Source of the DNA: Burkholderia pyrrocinia
GTDB taxonomy: Bacteria > Pseudomonadota > Gammaproteobacteria > Burkholderiales > Burkholderiaceae
Reading direction: 5' to 3'
Assembly: GCF_022809715.1 (NCBI RefSeq)
Contig: NZ_CP094460.1
Coordinates: 744,001 to 808,000, forward strand
Length of the DNA: 64,000 nt
The position numbers were made by a program, and so were the translations under genes. Shown one piece after another: positions 1 through 8,213 of this stretch (position 1 is the first letter of the stretch; every line of letters begins with the position of its first letter). The notes beneath the pieces are model-generated. The model made no database searches, had not been told where the DNA came from, and worked only from the letters and a program-made list of their open reading frames with translations.

Positions 1-112
1 TCCTGTCGCCCTTCGGCCGCTTCGGATCGCGATAACTGTCCTTCGTATGCGGCGGCATGCGCTGGTCGCGGCGCAGGTAGTTTCGACCGGGGCCGGAATT
101 TGAACGGTTCAT
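1..112 (-). CDS. hypothetical protein, 5' part only (runs off the window)
   Basis: A reading frame starts at an ATG at 112 and is open to the window edge, giving the first 37 residues. They are basic and rich in Arg, Asn and Pro (MNRSNSGPGRNYLRRDQRMP at the start). A GGGAG ribosome binding site lies about eight bases upstream of the ATG, which is why I call it a gene despite its short visible length. It is transcribed in the same direction as the BON-domain gene, 39 bases downstream of that gene's stop, so the two may share a transcript. I do not recognise the family and the rest of the protein lies outside the window. Confidence 0.5.
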   Translation of the reverse strand, partial: MNRSNSGPGRNYLRRDQRMPPHTKDSYRDPKRPKGDR

Positions 113-151
113 TGCTGTTTCTCCCTGTAGTGGGCAGTACGAGCAAGCCGG

Positions 152-799
152 TCAGGCAACGGTGAGCCGGTCGACGACTTCGCGAACACCCCTGACCGAC
201 CCTGCCGCGCCGCACGCGGCACGCCTTTCCGCCAGCGACGCGACCGTGCCCGTCAATGTGACGATGCCGTCGACCGCATCGATCGAAATCCCCGCGGATT
301 CACGCTGTGCGCGTCGCGCGAGCGCTTCGGCAATCCGCGCGCCGACGTCCGGCACCGTATGGTCGGCACGCACCTGGATGCGGTTCGCCACGCCGACGAC
401 GCCGATCATCCGGCTCACCATCGCTTCCGCCGCACGGCTCTGGAACGCGTGATCCACTTCGCCGTCGAGCGTCACGCAGCCGTGATCGACCTCGACGCGA
501 ATCTTGTGATCGCGCAACGCGTCCTGCCAGCCGAGCGCGAACGTGATCGCGATCGCCAGCTCCTGATCGGCGCAGGCGTTCTCCGGCGGTGCAACGTTCA
601 GTTCGAGTACCAGCGCGCGCGCGTCCGCGACATGCAGCGCCGTTTTCTGCGCCTCGAGTTTCCGGGCCCAGCTGTCGACCGTGCCGCGCAATGTGACGAT
701 CCGGTCGCGGACGTCGACGTCGATCTGGCGCGCATCGATCGCCGGATTCCAGAAAAGCGCCTGCTCGACATCCTGCTTGAGTGCTGCATCGGACTTCAT
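152..799 (-). CDS. BON-domain protein with three BON domains
   Basis: The protein has 215 residues counted from MKSDAALKQDVEQAL. Three BON units follow one another, at roughly residues 5-70, 80-145 and 150-215. Each has the alternating pattern ending in VTLRGTV, VTLDGEV or VTLTGTV and a closing Val-x-x-Val segment. BON domains occur in OsmY-type stress proteins and are thought to bind phospholipid or other hydrophobic surfaces. There is no signal peptide or lipobox, so this copy is probably cytoplasmic. The frame extends upstream of 799, but the MKSD start matches the domain boundary better. An FNR-type box lies about 99 bases upstream and the gene is divergent from an FNR homologue, so induction at low oxygen is likely. 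The exact role is unknown. Confidence 0.85.
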   Translation of the reverse strand: MKSDAALKQDVEQALFWNPAIDARQIDVDVRDRIVTLRGTVDSWARKLEAQKTALHVADARALVLELNVAPPENACADQELAIAITFALGWQDALRDHKIRVEVDHGCVTLDGEVDHAFQSRAAEAMVSRMIGVVGVANRIQVRADHTVPDVGARIAEALARRAQRESAGISIDAVDGIVTLTGTVASLAERRAACGAAGSVRGVREVVDRLTVA

Positions 800-891
800 C
801 GCGGTCTCCCGTCGGCCCGTGTCGATCGCGAGTCTTGCAATCGGATCCGTGCCGCACCGCATTCAGCATCGCGCATGGCGGCTCGGGCAGC

Positions 892-905
892 TTGACGAGG
901 ATCAA
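892..905. promoter_or_regulatory. FNR/ANR-type binding site upstream of the BON gene
   Basis: The sequence TTGAC-GAGG-ATCAA matches the FNR consensus TTGAT-N4-ATCAA at nine of ten defined positions and has the core TTGA-N6-TCAA. Its centre is about 99 bases upstream of the BON gene start. If it acts as a class II site, transcription would begin near position 857. The rest of the 800-1394 region between the divergent genes holds no convincing gene. Confidence 0.6.
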
Positions 906-1076
906 TCAACAGCGGGCGGCGGGCGTGCGACGGCTGAATTTGTCCGTTGATATGGATCGGTGCGCCAAACAATCACGACACCGGATTCCACGAAAGCCGT
1001 GGCAACCGGAACGCTCCGCAAATTCCTCTTACGGTATCGGTGTTATCCAAGATGCTGCACGGCATCGCCGCAGGCA

Positions 1077-1090
1077 TTGAGCCAGGTCAA
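1077..1090. promoter_or_regulatory. second, weaker FNR-like site upstream of the fnr homologue
   Basis: TTGAG-CCAG-GTCAA keeps the TTGA-N6-TCAA core but loses the outer bases of the palindrome. It lies about 300 bases upstream of the fnr start codon, far for direct control, so it could be an autoregulatory site for a distal promoter or chance. Confidence 0.3.
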
Positions 1091-1394
1091 CGGGTTCACC
1101 GCCGCGCCGCTGTAGGAAACGTCCTACAACCCTTCCGCATCACCTACCTCATCTTCAATGCCGGCTGATTTCCCTGGCGCTGCACGGCATCCATACTTCC
1201 CATCAAGAACAACAAACACACGTGCCTCCCGGCGCAAAGGCAGCATCACCGTCGAGACCGGTACATCGGTCTCCTGGCCCGTCCGGTGGGGTTCTCCCTT
1301 CACGAAGGCGGTAGACGCCAAGGCCGCCGGCAATACAGTCAGCGCGATCCTGCCCGACAGCAATTCGCCGCTGCCCCACGAATTGGAGCCGATC

Positions 1395-2177
1395 ATGGAG
1401 AGCCATGCCAATGTCTCGACGACCATGCCGTTGCATCCGTTACGCCCGTTCATCCCGCTGCGTCCCGTCGAGCCGGCGGACCAGCCGAAGCGCGCCACGT
1501 CCCGCTGCTCGACGTGCACGTTGCGTACCGTCTGCATGCCGCCCGATCTTTCGCCTGACGATTTCGCGCGTCTCGACGCAATGATCTGCACGACGCGTCA
1601 CGTCAGGCGCGGCGAAACGCTGTTTCGCGCGGGCGATGCGTTCAACAGCATCTATGCGGTGAGAACCGGTTCGTTCAAGACCACCATGATGCATCGCGAC
1701 GGCGACGAGCAGATCACCGGCTTCCCGATCGTCGGCGAATCGCTCGGGCTCGACGGCGTGCACACCGGGCACCACAACGGCGACGCGATCGCACTCGAGG
1801 ACAGCACGGTCTGCATCATTCCGTTCGGCCAGCTCGAGCAGATGTGCCGCGAAGTACGGTCGATGCAACATCACGTGTACCAGATGATGAGCGGCGAAAT
1901 CGTCCGCGAATCCGCGCTGATGCTGCTGCTCGGCACGATGACCGCCGAGCAGCGCGTGGCCGAATTCCTGCTGAACCTTTCCACGCGCTTCAAGGCACGC
2001 GGCTACTCGGCCGCGGAATTCGTGTTGCGGATGACGCGCGACGAGATCGGAGAATATCTCGGGATGAAGCTCGAAACGGTCAGCCGCATGCTGTCGAAGT
2101 TCCAGCACAAGGGGCTCGTCGCGGCGCAAGGCAAGCAGATTCGCATCGTCGATTCGGACGGCCTCGGGAAAGTCTGA
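1395..2177 (+). CDS. fnr: FNR-type oxygen-sensing transcription regulator (Crp/Fnr family)
   Basis: The protein has 260 residues from MESHANVSTTMP, with GGAG upstream of the ATG; the frame is open further upstream but without family similarity. Cysteines 38, 41 and 47 (C-x2-C-x5-C) and Cys140 match the four ligands of the FNR [4Fe-4S] cluster. The distance from the first to the fourth cysteine, 102 residues, equals that of E. coli FNR (20 to 122). A cyclic-nucleotide-binding fold is followed by a helix-turn-helix with IGEYLGMKLETVSRML, in which the Glu, Ser and Arg that read TTGAT are kept. It should dimerise and bind DNA when oxygen is scarce. FNR-type boxes precede the divergent BON gene. 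The genome may hold paralogues, so the symbol names the family. Confidence 0.9.
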   Translation: MESHANVSTTMPLHPLRPFIPLRPVEPADQPKRATSRCSTCTLRTVCMPPDLSPDDFARLDAMICTTRHVRRGETLFRAGDAFNSIYAVRTGSFKTTMMHRDGDEQITGFPIVGESLGLDGVHTGHHNGDAIALEDSTVCIIPFGQLEQMCREVRSMQHHVYQMMSGEIVRESALMLLLGTMTAEQRVAEFLLNLSTRFKARGYSAAEFVLRMTRDEIGEYLGMKLETVSRMLSKFQHKGLVAAQGKQIRIVDSDGLGKV

Positions 2178-2315
2178 CCTCGCTGCGGGTGCGTCGCACG
2201 CAGGCGCCGGGGGCTCGCGTACCTCTGCACACTGGACATCCGACAGGCTCGCGCATGAGCGGTCCTGCTGTTGCCGGCGAACCAGCATTACGGTGATTGC
2301 GCCGGCAACCTCGTT

Positions 2316-2801
2316 TCATTGAAGCGGCTGGTTTGCCAGATCGCCCAGTTTGGCTCGCGCATTTTCGACTCTCGCAAGCACGCCACGATCGTTAGGGACG
2401 TCAAGCCTGGTCCCCCGTCCGTCGCCGGACGATGCCGACCTGAACAGGTTTTCCTCCCAATCGCAGATCGCATAGACGCTGTCGCGAATCGATGTATCAA
2501 AATCGGCCGGATTGATCGGCAGGTGGAGTGCCTGCCGCCCTATTCGACGCAACAGGCCAGACACATTGGCGACCACTGTCCTTCTCGTTTGGCCGATGAC
2601 ATGGTTGTCCGCAATGTTCTTCATGATCCAGTTGTACGGAATGTAGTGCTTCAGCGAGCCGCTGTTGTCCCCGTCCGTCTTCGTGTAAGAAGGATTGCTC
2701 GCCGGACGGTCGATCACGACGTTACCGATCGTTTCGTCAAGCCAATTTTGTGCCTGATCGTCATGGCCAAGATGTTTCCGCGTTTGTGGTGTGAATGTCA
2801 T
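2316..2801 (-). CDS. hypothetical protein (161 aa)
   Basis: The protein of 161 residues begins MTFTPQTRKHLGHDDQAQNW. AGGATG sits about eight bases upstream of the ATG. It is polar, rich in Asp, Asn and Arg, and shows no signal peptide, membrane segment or motif I recognise. Base composition is less GC-rich than its neighbours, which hints at separate acquisition. It is on the same strand as the GH19 gene and starts 213 bases after that gene's stop, so it could be the last gene of that operon or stand alone. The gap 2802-3014 holds nothing I can support as a gene. No function is proposed. Confidence 0.55.
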   Translation of the reverse strand: MTFTPQTRKHLGHDDQAQNWLDETIGNVVIDRPASNPSYTKTDGDNSGSLKHYIPYNWIMKNIADNHVIGQTRRTVVANVSGLLRRIGRQALHLPINPADFDTSIRDSVYAICDWEENLFRSASSGDGRGTRLDVPNDRGVLARVENARAKLGDLANQPLQ

Positions 2802-3014
2802 GATGTGTCATCCTAATTAACTGTCGGCCACGTGGAGGCAGGTCGGGCATTTCAGGCAGCGCATATCGACAACGCGACGCCATGCTTCCGGAAAACAGGT
2901 CGTGCCGCCACGGGGCAAATGGAGTATGAAAGAGGTATGGGCGTTCCACCCAGGCTCACGTGTTCATGATGCATCCCTCCGTTGGTTGGTCAGTCGTTGC
3001 GCCATACCGAACGC

Positions 3015-3557
3015 TCACAGGCACATCGCCTTCTTGGCGATCGCCCATCGGTGCATCCGGTCTTCGAGTCCATTGACACCGCCGTTGATGCGTCTCGTCA
3101 GCGACACGAAATCGCCCGAGTCGGCGATCAGGTTGCAGCCGTGCCGTTCCCACCACCAGGCCGCCGAGCGCGCGGCCAGCGGTTCCCGTTCGAGGAGTTC
3201 GGGCTGGCGCTCGAGATCGGCACCGAGTGCGTTGCCGCATTCGCGGTAGTTCGCGCGCCCGGTGATCTGGATGAGCCCGCGTCCGAGGAAGCGCCTGCCA
3301 TCGCCCGCGTGGACGTTGCCGAGTTCGGCGGCCTTGCGCGACGGCGGCTCATAGGCGCGCTGTGCAGTTGTCGGCCCCCACAGCTCGCGCGTGAGCGTGA
3401 AGCCGAGCGTCTCGTGGCCGGTTTGCGCGACGAAGGCCGCGATACGCCCGGGGGTCGAGATGCCGAATTCGGCCATCGCGGCGGCAAGTGCCGGATACCA
3501 GCGTTGCGCGAGCACGGCGGATACGGCGGCGGCAGACTGGAATTCATCGGGTGTCAT
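3015..3557 (-). CDS. glycoside hydrolase family 19 lysozyme/chitinase, phage-endolysin type
   Basis: This 180-residue enzyme is close to a bare GH19 catalytic domain, as in phage endolysins. The GHETLGF segment near residue 48 carries the catalytic glutamate of the HET motif, and FLGRGLIQITGRANY near residue 95 is the family's substrate-cleft signature. A Trp-rich segment (SAAWWWERHG) follows. I start at MTPDEFQSA because AAGGAG lies six bases upstream; a start seven codons earlier lacks one. It should cut beta-1,4 bonds in peptidoglycan or chitin. It has no signal peptide, so it needs a holin-like or other exit. The start overlaps the 3' end of the DUF4239 gene by 14 bases, indicating tight co-translation with membrane proteins. 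No other phage genes are nearby. Confidence 0.85.
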   Translation of the reverse strand: MTPDEFQSAAAVSAVLAQRWYPALAAAMAEFGISTPGRIAAFVAQTGHETLGFTLTRELWGPTTAQRAYEPPSRKAAELGNVHAGDGRRFLGRGLIQITGRANYRECGNALGADLERQPELLEREPLAARSAAWWWERHGCNLIADSGDFVSLTRRINGGVNGLEDRMHRWAIAKKAMCL

Positions 3558-4503
3558 CGCGTTCTCCTTGCGAGGCATGGGCGAGCGAGGCCGCGGCGGA
3601 TGCGCTCGGCGGTAATGAAACGGTCGAGGCAGTCAACGCGGCTGCGTCGTCCACCTGCGAGCGCGTCGGGCTGCGCGGCGAAGGCGGAACGTTGCGATGC
3701 GCGGCCGGCCCGGTTCGCTGCGCTTGCGCGTCGATCGCGGCGACGATCGCGCGCAGCGACTCCGGCTTGACGCTGACTTCGCCTGCGAACGGACGATCGA
3801 CGGCAAGCACGAAGAAGAACGCGAGTCCGAGCGTGAGCGCCCAGCTCGCGACGAGCGCGATGTTGAAGCGCGTGCCCGGAAGGATGTAAAGGAGCAGAAA
3901 CGACACGACACTCGCGAGCAGCACCACACCCCACAGCGTGGCCGGCATCGCGACGTCGAGCGTCAGCAGGCGCTGTTCGCGATGCTTTGCCATCTCGTTG
4001 ACGCGTGCGAGCACCTCGCCGAGCAGCACGCGCTGCCTTTCGCTGCGCGGCTCGATCCGGTTGGCCATGTCGAACAGGCGATCGAAGCGGGCCGCCGTCT
4101 GCGCATCCGCACTCGCGTGCTGCTGCATCGTCGGCCACTCGTAACGGACGACACCGTCGAGGTAGGCGCGCAGCGCGCCCGAGGCGGCGTCGGCGACCGG
4201 ATCGCCGAATGCGGCGAGATCGCGCGACAGCTCGCCGGCCGCGGTCGCTTCCGCGTCGACGGTGCGCTCCGCGCTGTTGTACGCGTCCCACACGCTGATC
4301 GCCGAAAACGCGACGAGCAGCGAGTTGATCGTCGTGATGACCGACACCATCGTGAGCGCCATCGCGCGCTGCTCGGGATGCAGGTCGACCGGCGCGATGC
4401 GGCGGAACAGCGCGTAGCCGGCCAGTGCGGCCGCGACGGTCGCGGTCACGACGAAGAGCCCCATCAGCCACGACGGCCAGTTGTAAAGAAAGAGCATGGT
4501 CAT
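3544..4503 (-). CDS. DUF4239 (bestrophin-like) membrane protein
   Basis: The protein of 319 residues begins MTMLFLYNWPSWLMGLF. Its ATG overlaps the TGA of the upstream gene as ATGA, with GGGGA before it. Two membrane segments near the N-terminus (about residues 8-28 and 42-62), then a long charged loop with EWPTMQQHA near residue 125, then two more membrane segments (about 195-215 and 225-245), match the DUF4239 layout. The family is uncharacterised and sometimes annotated bestrophin-like because of a possible channel fold. The C-terminal 70 residues are rich in Ser, Ala and Arg and probably disordered. It lies between another membrane protein and the GH19 lysozyme, so a role in membrane passage is possible but only inferred. 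Confidence 0.75.
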   Translation of the reverse strand: MTMLFLYNWPSWLMGLFVVTATVAAALAGYALFRRIAPVDLHPEQRAMALTMVSVITTINSLLVAFSAISVWDAYNSAERTVDAEATAAGELSRDLAAFGDPVADAASGALRAYLDGVVRYEWPTMQQHASADAQTAARFDRLFDMANRIEPRSERQRVLLGEVLARVNEMAKHREQRLLTLDVAMPATLWGVVLLASVVSFLLLYILPGTRFNIALVASWALTLGLAFFFVLAVDRPFAGEVSVKPESLRAIVAAIDAQAQRTGPAAHRNVPPSPRSPTRSQVDDAAALTASTVSLPPSASAAASLAHASQGERDDTR

Positions 4504-5558
4504 TCCCCGATTGCGTTTGCGCCGTCCTGACGGCCCGTGCGCGGCGCGTCTGCCGACAGCATCGCGCGTGTGAATTCGGCGAGCCGCTGCTTGACCGCAT
4601 CGGCCGGCATCCCCGTTTCGAGCGATTGCTGAAGCCGCAGCAGATCCGCCGCGAGTTCGCTTTGCCATTGCACGCGCTCGGTCGCCGCATGGGCGCGATG
4701 CGCTTCGAAGGTCGCTTGCGCGGCGGCCGCGGTGTCGCCGCGCACGAGCGTCTCGAGCGTTTCGACGAGCCGGTGCAGCAGCCGATGCACGGCGGTCGCC
4801 GAGAAACCGCCGAGCATCGCAAGCGCCGGCTTGCCGAAGCTGCGCGTGCTTGCGCCGTCGTACAGGTGCGGCGGCAGCAGCTCGACGAGAATCAGGCCGG
4901 CGATCACGCCGAGAATCAGCCGCGCGCCGTACGACGCGTCGTACTTCGGGTCGTATGTCGAATTCGCGACGTAGCGATGAGCCTGGAACAGCGTGGCGAA
5001 TGACGCGCCGAGCCCGGCGCAGAACATCAGGAACAGCGCATTCCACAGCAGCCGGGTGCCGTGCGAATCGAGAAACCCCTGATCGATGTTCGCGACCGAC
5101 ACTTCCGGCGACAGCGACGTCGCAATCACCGCGACCAGAAACGTCGCGGCGGAGAGCGTCAGCGCGCGGATCAGCGGTACCGGGCCGAGCCACGCGAAGC
5201 GCGAGCGGACGCGCAGTTCGCCGTCGAGCAGCGTGACCGCCTGCGGCGTCGCGGGCGCGATCGCGACCGCGAGCCGGCGATGAATCGCGGCAAGCGCGTA
5301 CGATGCGCCGTGCACGGACGACGCATCGTCCGCCGCGGATTCAGCCGCGGCGCGCGATGCCGCGACCATCAGCATCGACAACTGCGCGATCAGATCGGGC
5401 GCCACCGCGATGCCGTGCTGCAATGCGTAGCGCGCCATCGCATTGCATTCGATTTGCAACTGCCCGATCAGATCGCGCCTCGATGCGGCCGTGTTCGTAC
5501 CGTCCGCTTCGGGCGGTGCGTCCGCCGTTGTCCGGGACCATGAACGATGCATGCGCAT
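4500..5558 (-). CDS. integral membrane protein of unknown family (352 aa)
   Basis: The protein starts MRMHRSWSRTTADAPPEADG, with GGAGA about seven bases upstream. The first 125 residues are soluble and Ala/Arg-rich. Three strong membrane segments follow, at about residues 130-152, 172-193 and 217-236. The C-terminal 110 residues are predicted helical and probably cytoplasmic (LLHRLVETLETLVRG, ELAADLLRLQQSLETGM). Its TGA overlaps the ATG of the DUF4239 gene, so the two are translationally coupled and may form one complex. I do not recognise the family. The RNase T2-like gene ends 34 bases upstream, consistent with one operon. Confidence 0.7.
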   Translation of the reverse strand: MRMHRSWSRTTADAPPEADGTNTAASRRDLIGQLQIECNAMARYALQHGIAVAPDLIAQLSMLMVAASRAAAESAADDASSVHGASYALAAIHRRLAVAIAPATPQAVTLLDGELRVRSRFAWLGPVPLIRALTLSAATFLVAVIATSLSPEVSVANIDQGFLDSHGTRLLWNALFLMFCAGLGASFATLFQAHRYVANSTYDPKYDASYGARLILGVIAGLILVELLPPHLYDGASTRSFGKPALAMLGGFSATAVHRLLHRLVETLETLVRGDTAAAAQATFEAHRAHAATERVQWQSELAADLLRLQQSLETGMPADAVKQRLAEFTRAMLSADAPRTGRQDGANAIGE

Positions 5559-5592
5559 GACGGTTCTCCACGATGTCGGCGGGCAACGCGCG

Positions 5593-6252
5593 CTACAGCC
5601 GCACTTCGTCGCCGCAATTGCCGCCCGGCGCCAGGACCAGCATGCCGCCCTTGTCGCGATACGCGAATACGTCGGACCAGTCGCGCAGCCGGTAGCGCAC
5701 TTCCGCGAGACGTCCGTCGGGCGTGCACAGGAACTGGACCGCCTTGTCCGCGCCGAGGAAGAAATCGTGCAGTTGCGCGTTCTTCAGCTCGTCGAGCCGC
5801 ACCACCTTGTTGTCGTGCTCGTTCAGGTAGCGGCCGAGATTCGTGAGGCCGACCGCACGCGCCATCGCGGCAAGCTCGGCGGCGTAGCCGGCGGGCGCGT
5901 AGCCCGTGCAGCTCCCGTAGCGGTTCCATTGCTGCTGGAATGCATCGGCGCTCGCGGGCGCGATATACGGCGCGGCATCGCCGGGCAACGTGTCGGCCGG
6001 AACCGCCGCCGTATCGCAATCGCGCCGCGGCGTATACAGGCCGATCGCCGTGATCCGGATCGGTGTGCCGTCGGCGGCCTGGCGCGCGGACGGCGGCTGG
6101 CCGGACGTGCATGTCTGCGCGCCGTCGCCGCCGACGCACGAGCCGAGCTTCCAGGACAGCGACAGCGTCCAGTCCTGCGCGTGTGCGCCGGCGCAGGTCA
6201 GAATCAGGCTGGCGGCGCAGGCCGCCCGGGTGATGCGCAACAGGGTCGACAT
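5593..6252 (-). CDS. exported RNase T2-like protein lacking both catalytic histidines
   Basis: The protein has 219 residues with an N-terminal signal peptide (about residues 1-25, cut after AGAHA) and AAGGAG nine bases before the ATG. The mature part follows an RNase T2 pattern: SLSWKLGSC near residue 31, TAIGLYTP at 68-75 where T2 enzymes have T-x-HGLWP, and WNRYGSC at 109-115 where they have EW-x-KHG-x-C. The following YAAELAAMARAVGL and the C-terminal VQFLCTPDGRLAEVRY also fit. In both active-site blocks the histidine is replaced (Ile70, Tyr112), so ordinary RNase activity is not expected. It may be a binding-only relative or an inhibitor-type pseudoenzyme. The family link rests on motifs alone. 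It lies between the subtilase and membrane protein genes with short gaps. Confidence 0.6.
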   Translation of the reverse strand: MSTLLRITRAACAASLILTCAGAHAQDWTLSLSWKLGSCVGGDGAQTCTSGQPPSARQAADGTPIRITAIGLYTPRRDCDTAAVPADTLPGDAAPYIAPASADAFQQQWNRYGSCTGYAPAGYAAELAAMARAVGLTNLGRYLNEHDNKVVRLDELKNAQLHDFFLGADKAVQFLCTPDGRLAEVRYRLRDWSDVFAYRDKGGMLVLAPGGNCGDEVRL

Positions 6253-6346
6253 GTCGAATTTCTCCTTGTGTGTGGTGACGTGCGCCGGCCGACGGAATCG
6301 GCCGGCGGCCGGCGATCGGCGGTCGGCCGGCGCGGTTCGCGCGCGG

Positions 6347-8050
6347 TCAGCGGGCCGCCTGCTGCAACAGCTGGCGAAGGTTCTGGATGCGCGGCAGGCC
6401 GGCGCCGAAGCGATTCGCGACGTCGTACTGCACGATCGGCGTGCAGATCATCCGGATCAGCTGAAACAGCGCGGCGACGCGCTCCGGCCGGCGCGGCCCG
6501 AGATGGTTGACGATCTGCGGATCGCTCAACAGCAGCGCCGCGAGCCCCGTGATGTGCGGCGCCGCCATCGACGTGCCGGATTCGGCATTGAACGCCGACC
6601 CCGGCACGGTCGACACGACGCCGACGCCCGGCCCGCACACGCCGATTTGCGGACCGTGGCACGAGAACGTCGGCGCGAAGAGGCCGTCGGGCGTCGCAGC
6701 CTGCGCGACGATCTGCGTTTGCTCCCACGTGTTGCCGGGCAGCTCGCGCTGCAGTCCCAGCGCCGATACCGCGAGCACGTACGGCGACGAGGCCGGGTAC
6801 TGGACCGGGCCGCCCGAATTGCCGGCCGCGACGATGCATGCGACGCCGGATTGCACGGCCTCCATCAGCTTCTGCTCGACGGCGAGCGACGCCTGCGGCG
6901 CGCCAAGGCTCAGGTTCACGACGTCGATGTCGTGGTCGATGCAATAGTCGAGCGCCTGGATCAGCGTACTGAACTGGCCGCCGGGAAAGATCTTCAGCAC
7001 ATGGATCTCTGCGTCGGGCACGAAACCGCGCATCGCCATCTGCGCGTCGGCGGCCTGCGGACTGATTCGCGCGGCGATCACGCCCGCGCAATGCGATCCG
7101 TGGCCGATCACGTCGTCCTTCCAGGTATCCGGGTTCTGGTCGTTGGTCAGATCGGCGCCGCGCAGGATATGGTTCAACAGCGGATGCGACGCGTCCGCCC
7201 CCGAATCCACGATCGCGACGCGAACGCCGCGCCCCGTCGCCGTGGCGGGAAGCTCGTCGAGGCCCATCAGGCGCTGCCCCCACCCGAGCGGCGCACGCGG
7301 CGGCACGTTCGGGTTCGGCTGGGACAACGGCGTGAGCCGCACCACGTTCGCCTGATCGCTCGACAGCAGCGGCGCCGGCAAATAGACATTCCAGTACGTG
7401 TGGGGCGGCCGCACCGCCAGCGACTGGAGCGGACCGGGCGCCATCTGCGCGACGGTCAGCGTCGTTTCGCCTCGCGCGTCGGTGGTGCCGCTCACCGGAA
7501 AGCCGTCGCCCGCGAGCGTCACCGGCACGCCGGGCTCGGGCTGGTCGTTCGCTCCCAGCACGCGGATCGTCACCGGGCGCAAGATCACCGACGCGATGGC
7601 CGCCTGCGGACGAAGCTCGGCGCCGGACTCCTGTTGCGGCTTTTTCCCATAGCCGAGCGGATGATCCTCCTCGACGATCATTCCCGGCGGCGCCGTCGCC
7701 TGCAGCACTTGCGCGTTCGCGGGATCCATCTTGACGACATACGTGTCGGTCGCTTCGTCCGGCCTCGCCGACATCATCTGCGCGTTCTTGTGGCTGTTGA
7801 TCACGCGCACGACCTCGACGCCTGGGAGCCGGCCGACCGCATTGTCGAGGTCGTGAGCCGACATCGGCGTCACGGCCGCCTGGCGTGCGAGCACGCCACG
7901 CCGGGGCGCGATCAGATACTGGCGCTTGCCGCTCGTCACGTGGACCGCTTCGTCGGCCGTATCGGGCGGCGTGACGTCCGATGCGGCAGCCGCGCTGTCC
8001 GTCGGCATGGCTGCCGCCTTCGCGGCGGCGGGCTTCTTGTCCTTGTCCAT
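6347..8050 (-). CDS. S8 (subtilisin-like) serine protease with an N-terminal Ig-like region
   Basis: The protein has 567 residues from MDKDKKPAAAKAA; AAGGAG lies seven bases upstream, and the longer upstream frame lacks such a site. The catalytic triad is complete: Asp near residue 281 in VAIVDSGAD, His near 317 in GHGSHCAG, Ser near 492 in GTSMAAPH, with the oxyanion Asn in AAGNSGG. The roughly 250 residues before the protease domain include a segment resembling a carboxypeptidase-regulatory or Ig-like fold (PEPGVPVTLAGDGFPVSG). No signal peptide is visible, unusual for a subtilase. It lies directly downstream of the repeat-protein gene, 163 bases away, so that protein is an obvious substrate candidate. 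Confidence 0.9.
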   Translation of the reverse strand: MDKDKKPAAAKAAAMPTDSAAAASDVTPPDTADEAVHVTSGKRQYLIAPRRGVLARQAAVTPMSAHDLDNAVGRLPGVEVVRVINSHKNAQMMSARPDEATDTYVVKMDPANAQVLQATAPPGMIVEEDHPLGYGKKPQQESGAELRPQAAIASVILRPVTIRVLGANDQPEPGVPVTLAGDGFPVSGTTDARGETTLTVAQMAPGPLQSLAVRPPHTYWNVYLPAPLLSSDQANVVRLTPLSQPNPNVPPRAPLGWGQRLMGLDELPATATGRGVRVAIVDSGADASHPLLNHILRGADLTNDQNPDTWKDDVIGHGSHCAGVIAARISPQAADAQMAMRGFVPDAEIHVLKIFPGGQFSTLIQALDYCIDHDIDVVNLSLGAPQASLAVEQKLMEAVQSGVACIVAAGNSGGPVQYPASSPYVLAVSALGLQRELPGNTWEQTQIVAQAATPDGLFAPTFSCHGPQIGVCGPGVGVVSTVPGSAFNAESGTSMAAPHITGLAALLLSDPQIVNHLGPRRPERVAALFQLIRMICTPIVQYDVANRFGAGLPRIQNLRQLLQQAAR

Positions 8051-8213
8051 CGCAATCTCCTTCGCGGCGCGCCAATCGCGACGCGTCGCGGGGTTAGTCG
8101 GTCGAAATTGACGGACGCGCATCCCGACGCGATCGGATCGTTGCGCGACGGGCGTCCGTCGGGTGCGCCACCGCGCGGTCACGCACGGTGGCGCAGGTCT
8201 TCAGTTGCAGCGG

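Noticed and set aside
1158..1394. Longer N-terminus for the FNR homologue
   Set aside because: The extra residues have no FNR similarity, while the ATG at 1395 has GGAG upstream and leaves the cysteine spacing of the family intact.
3015..3557. Prophage remnant suggested by the GH19 endolysin-like gene
   Set aside because: No capsid, tail, integrase or terminase genes or attachment repeats are near; the neighbours are cellular-type membrane, protease and repeat genes.
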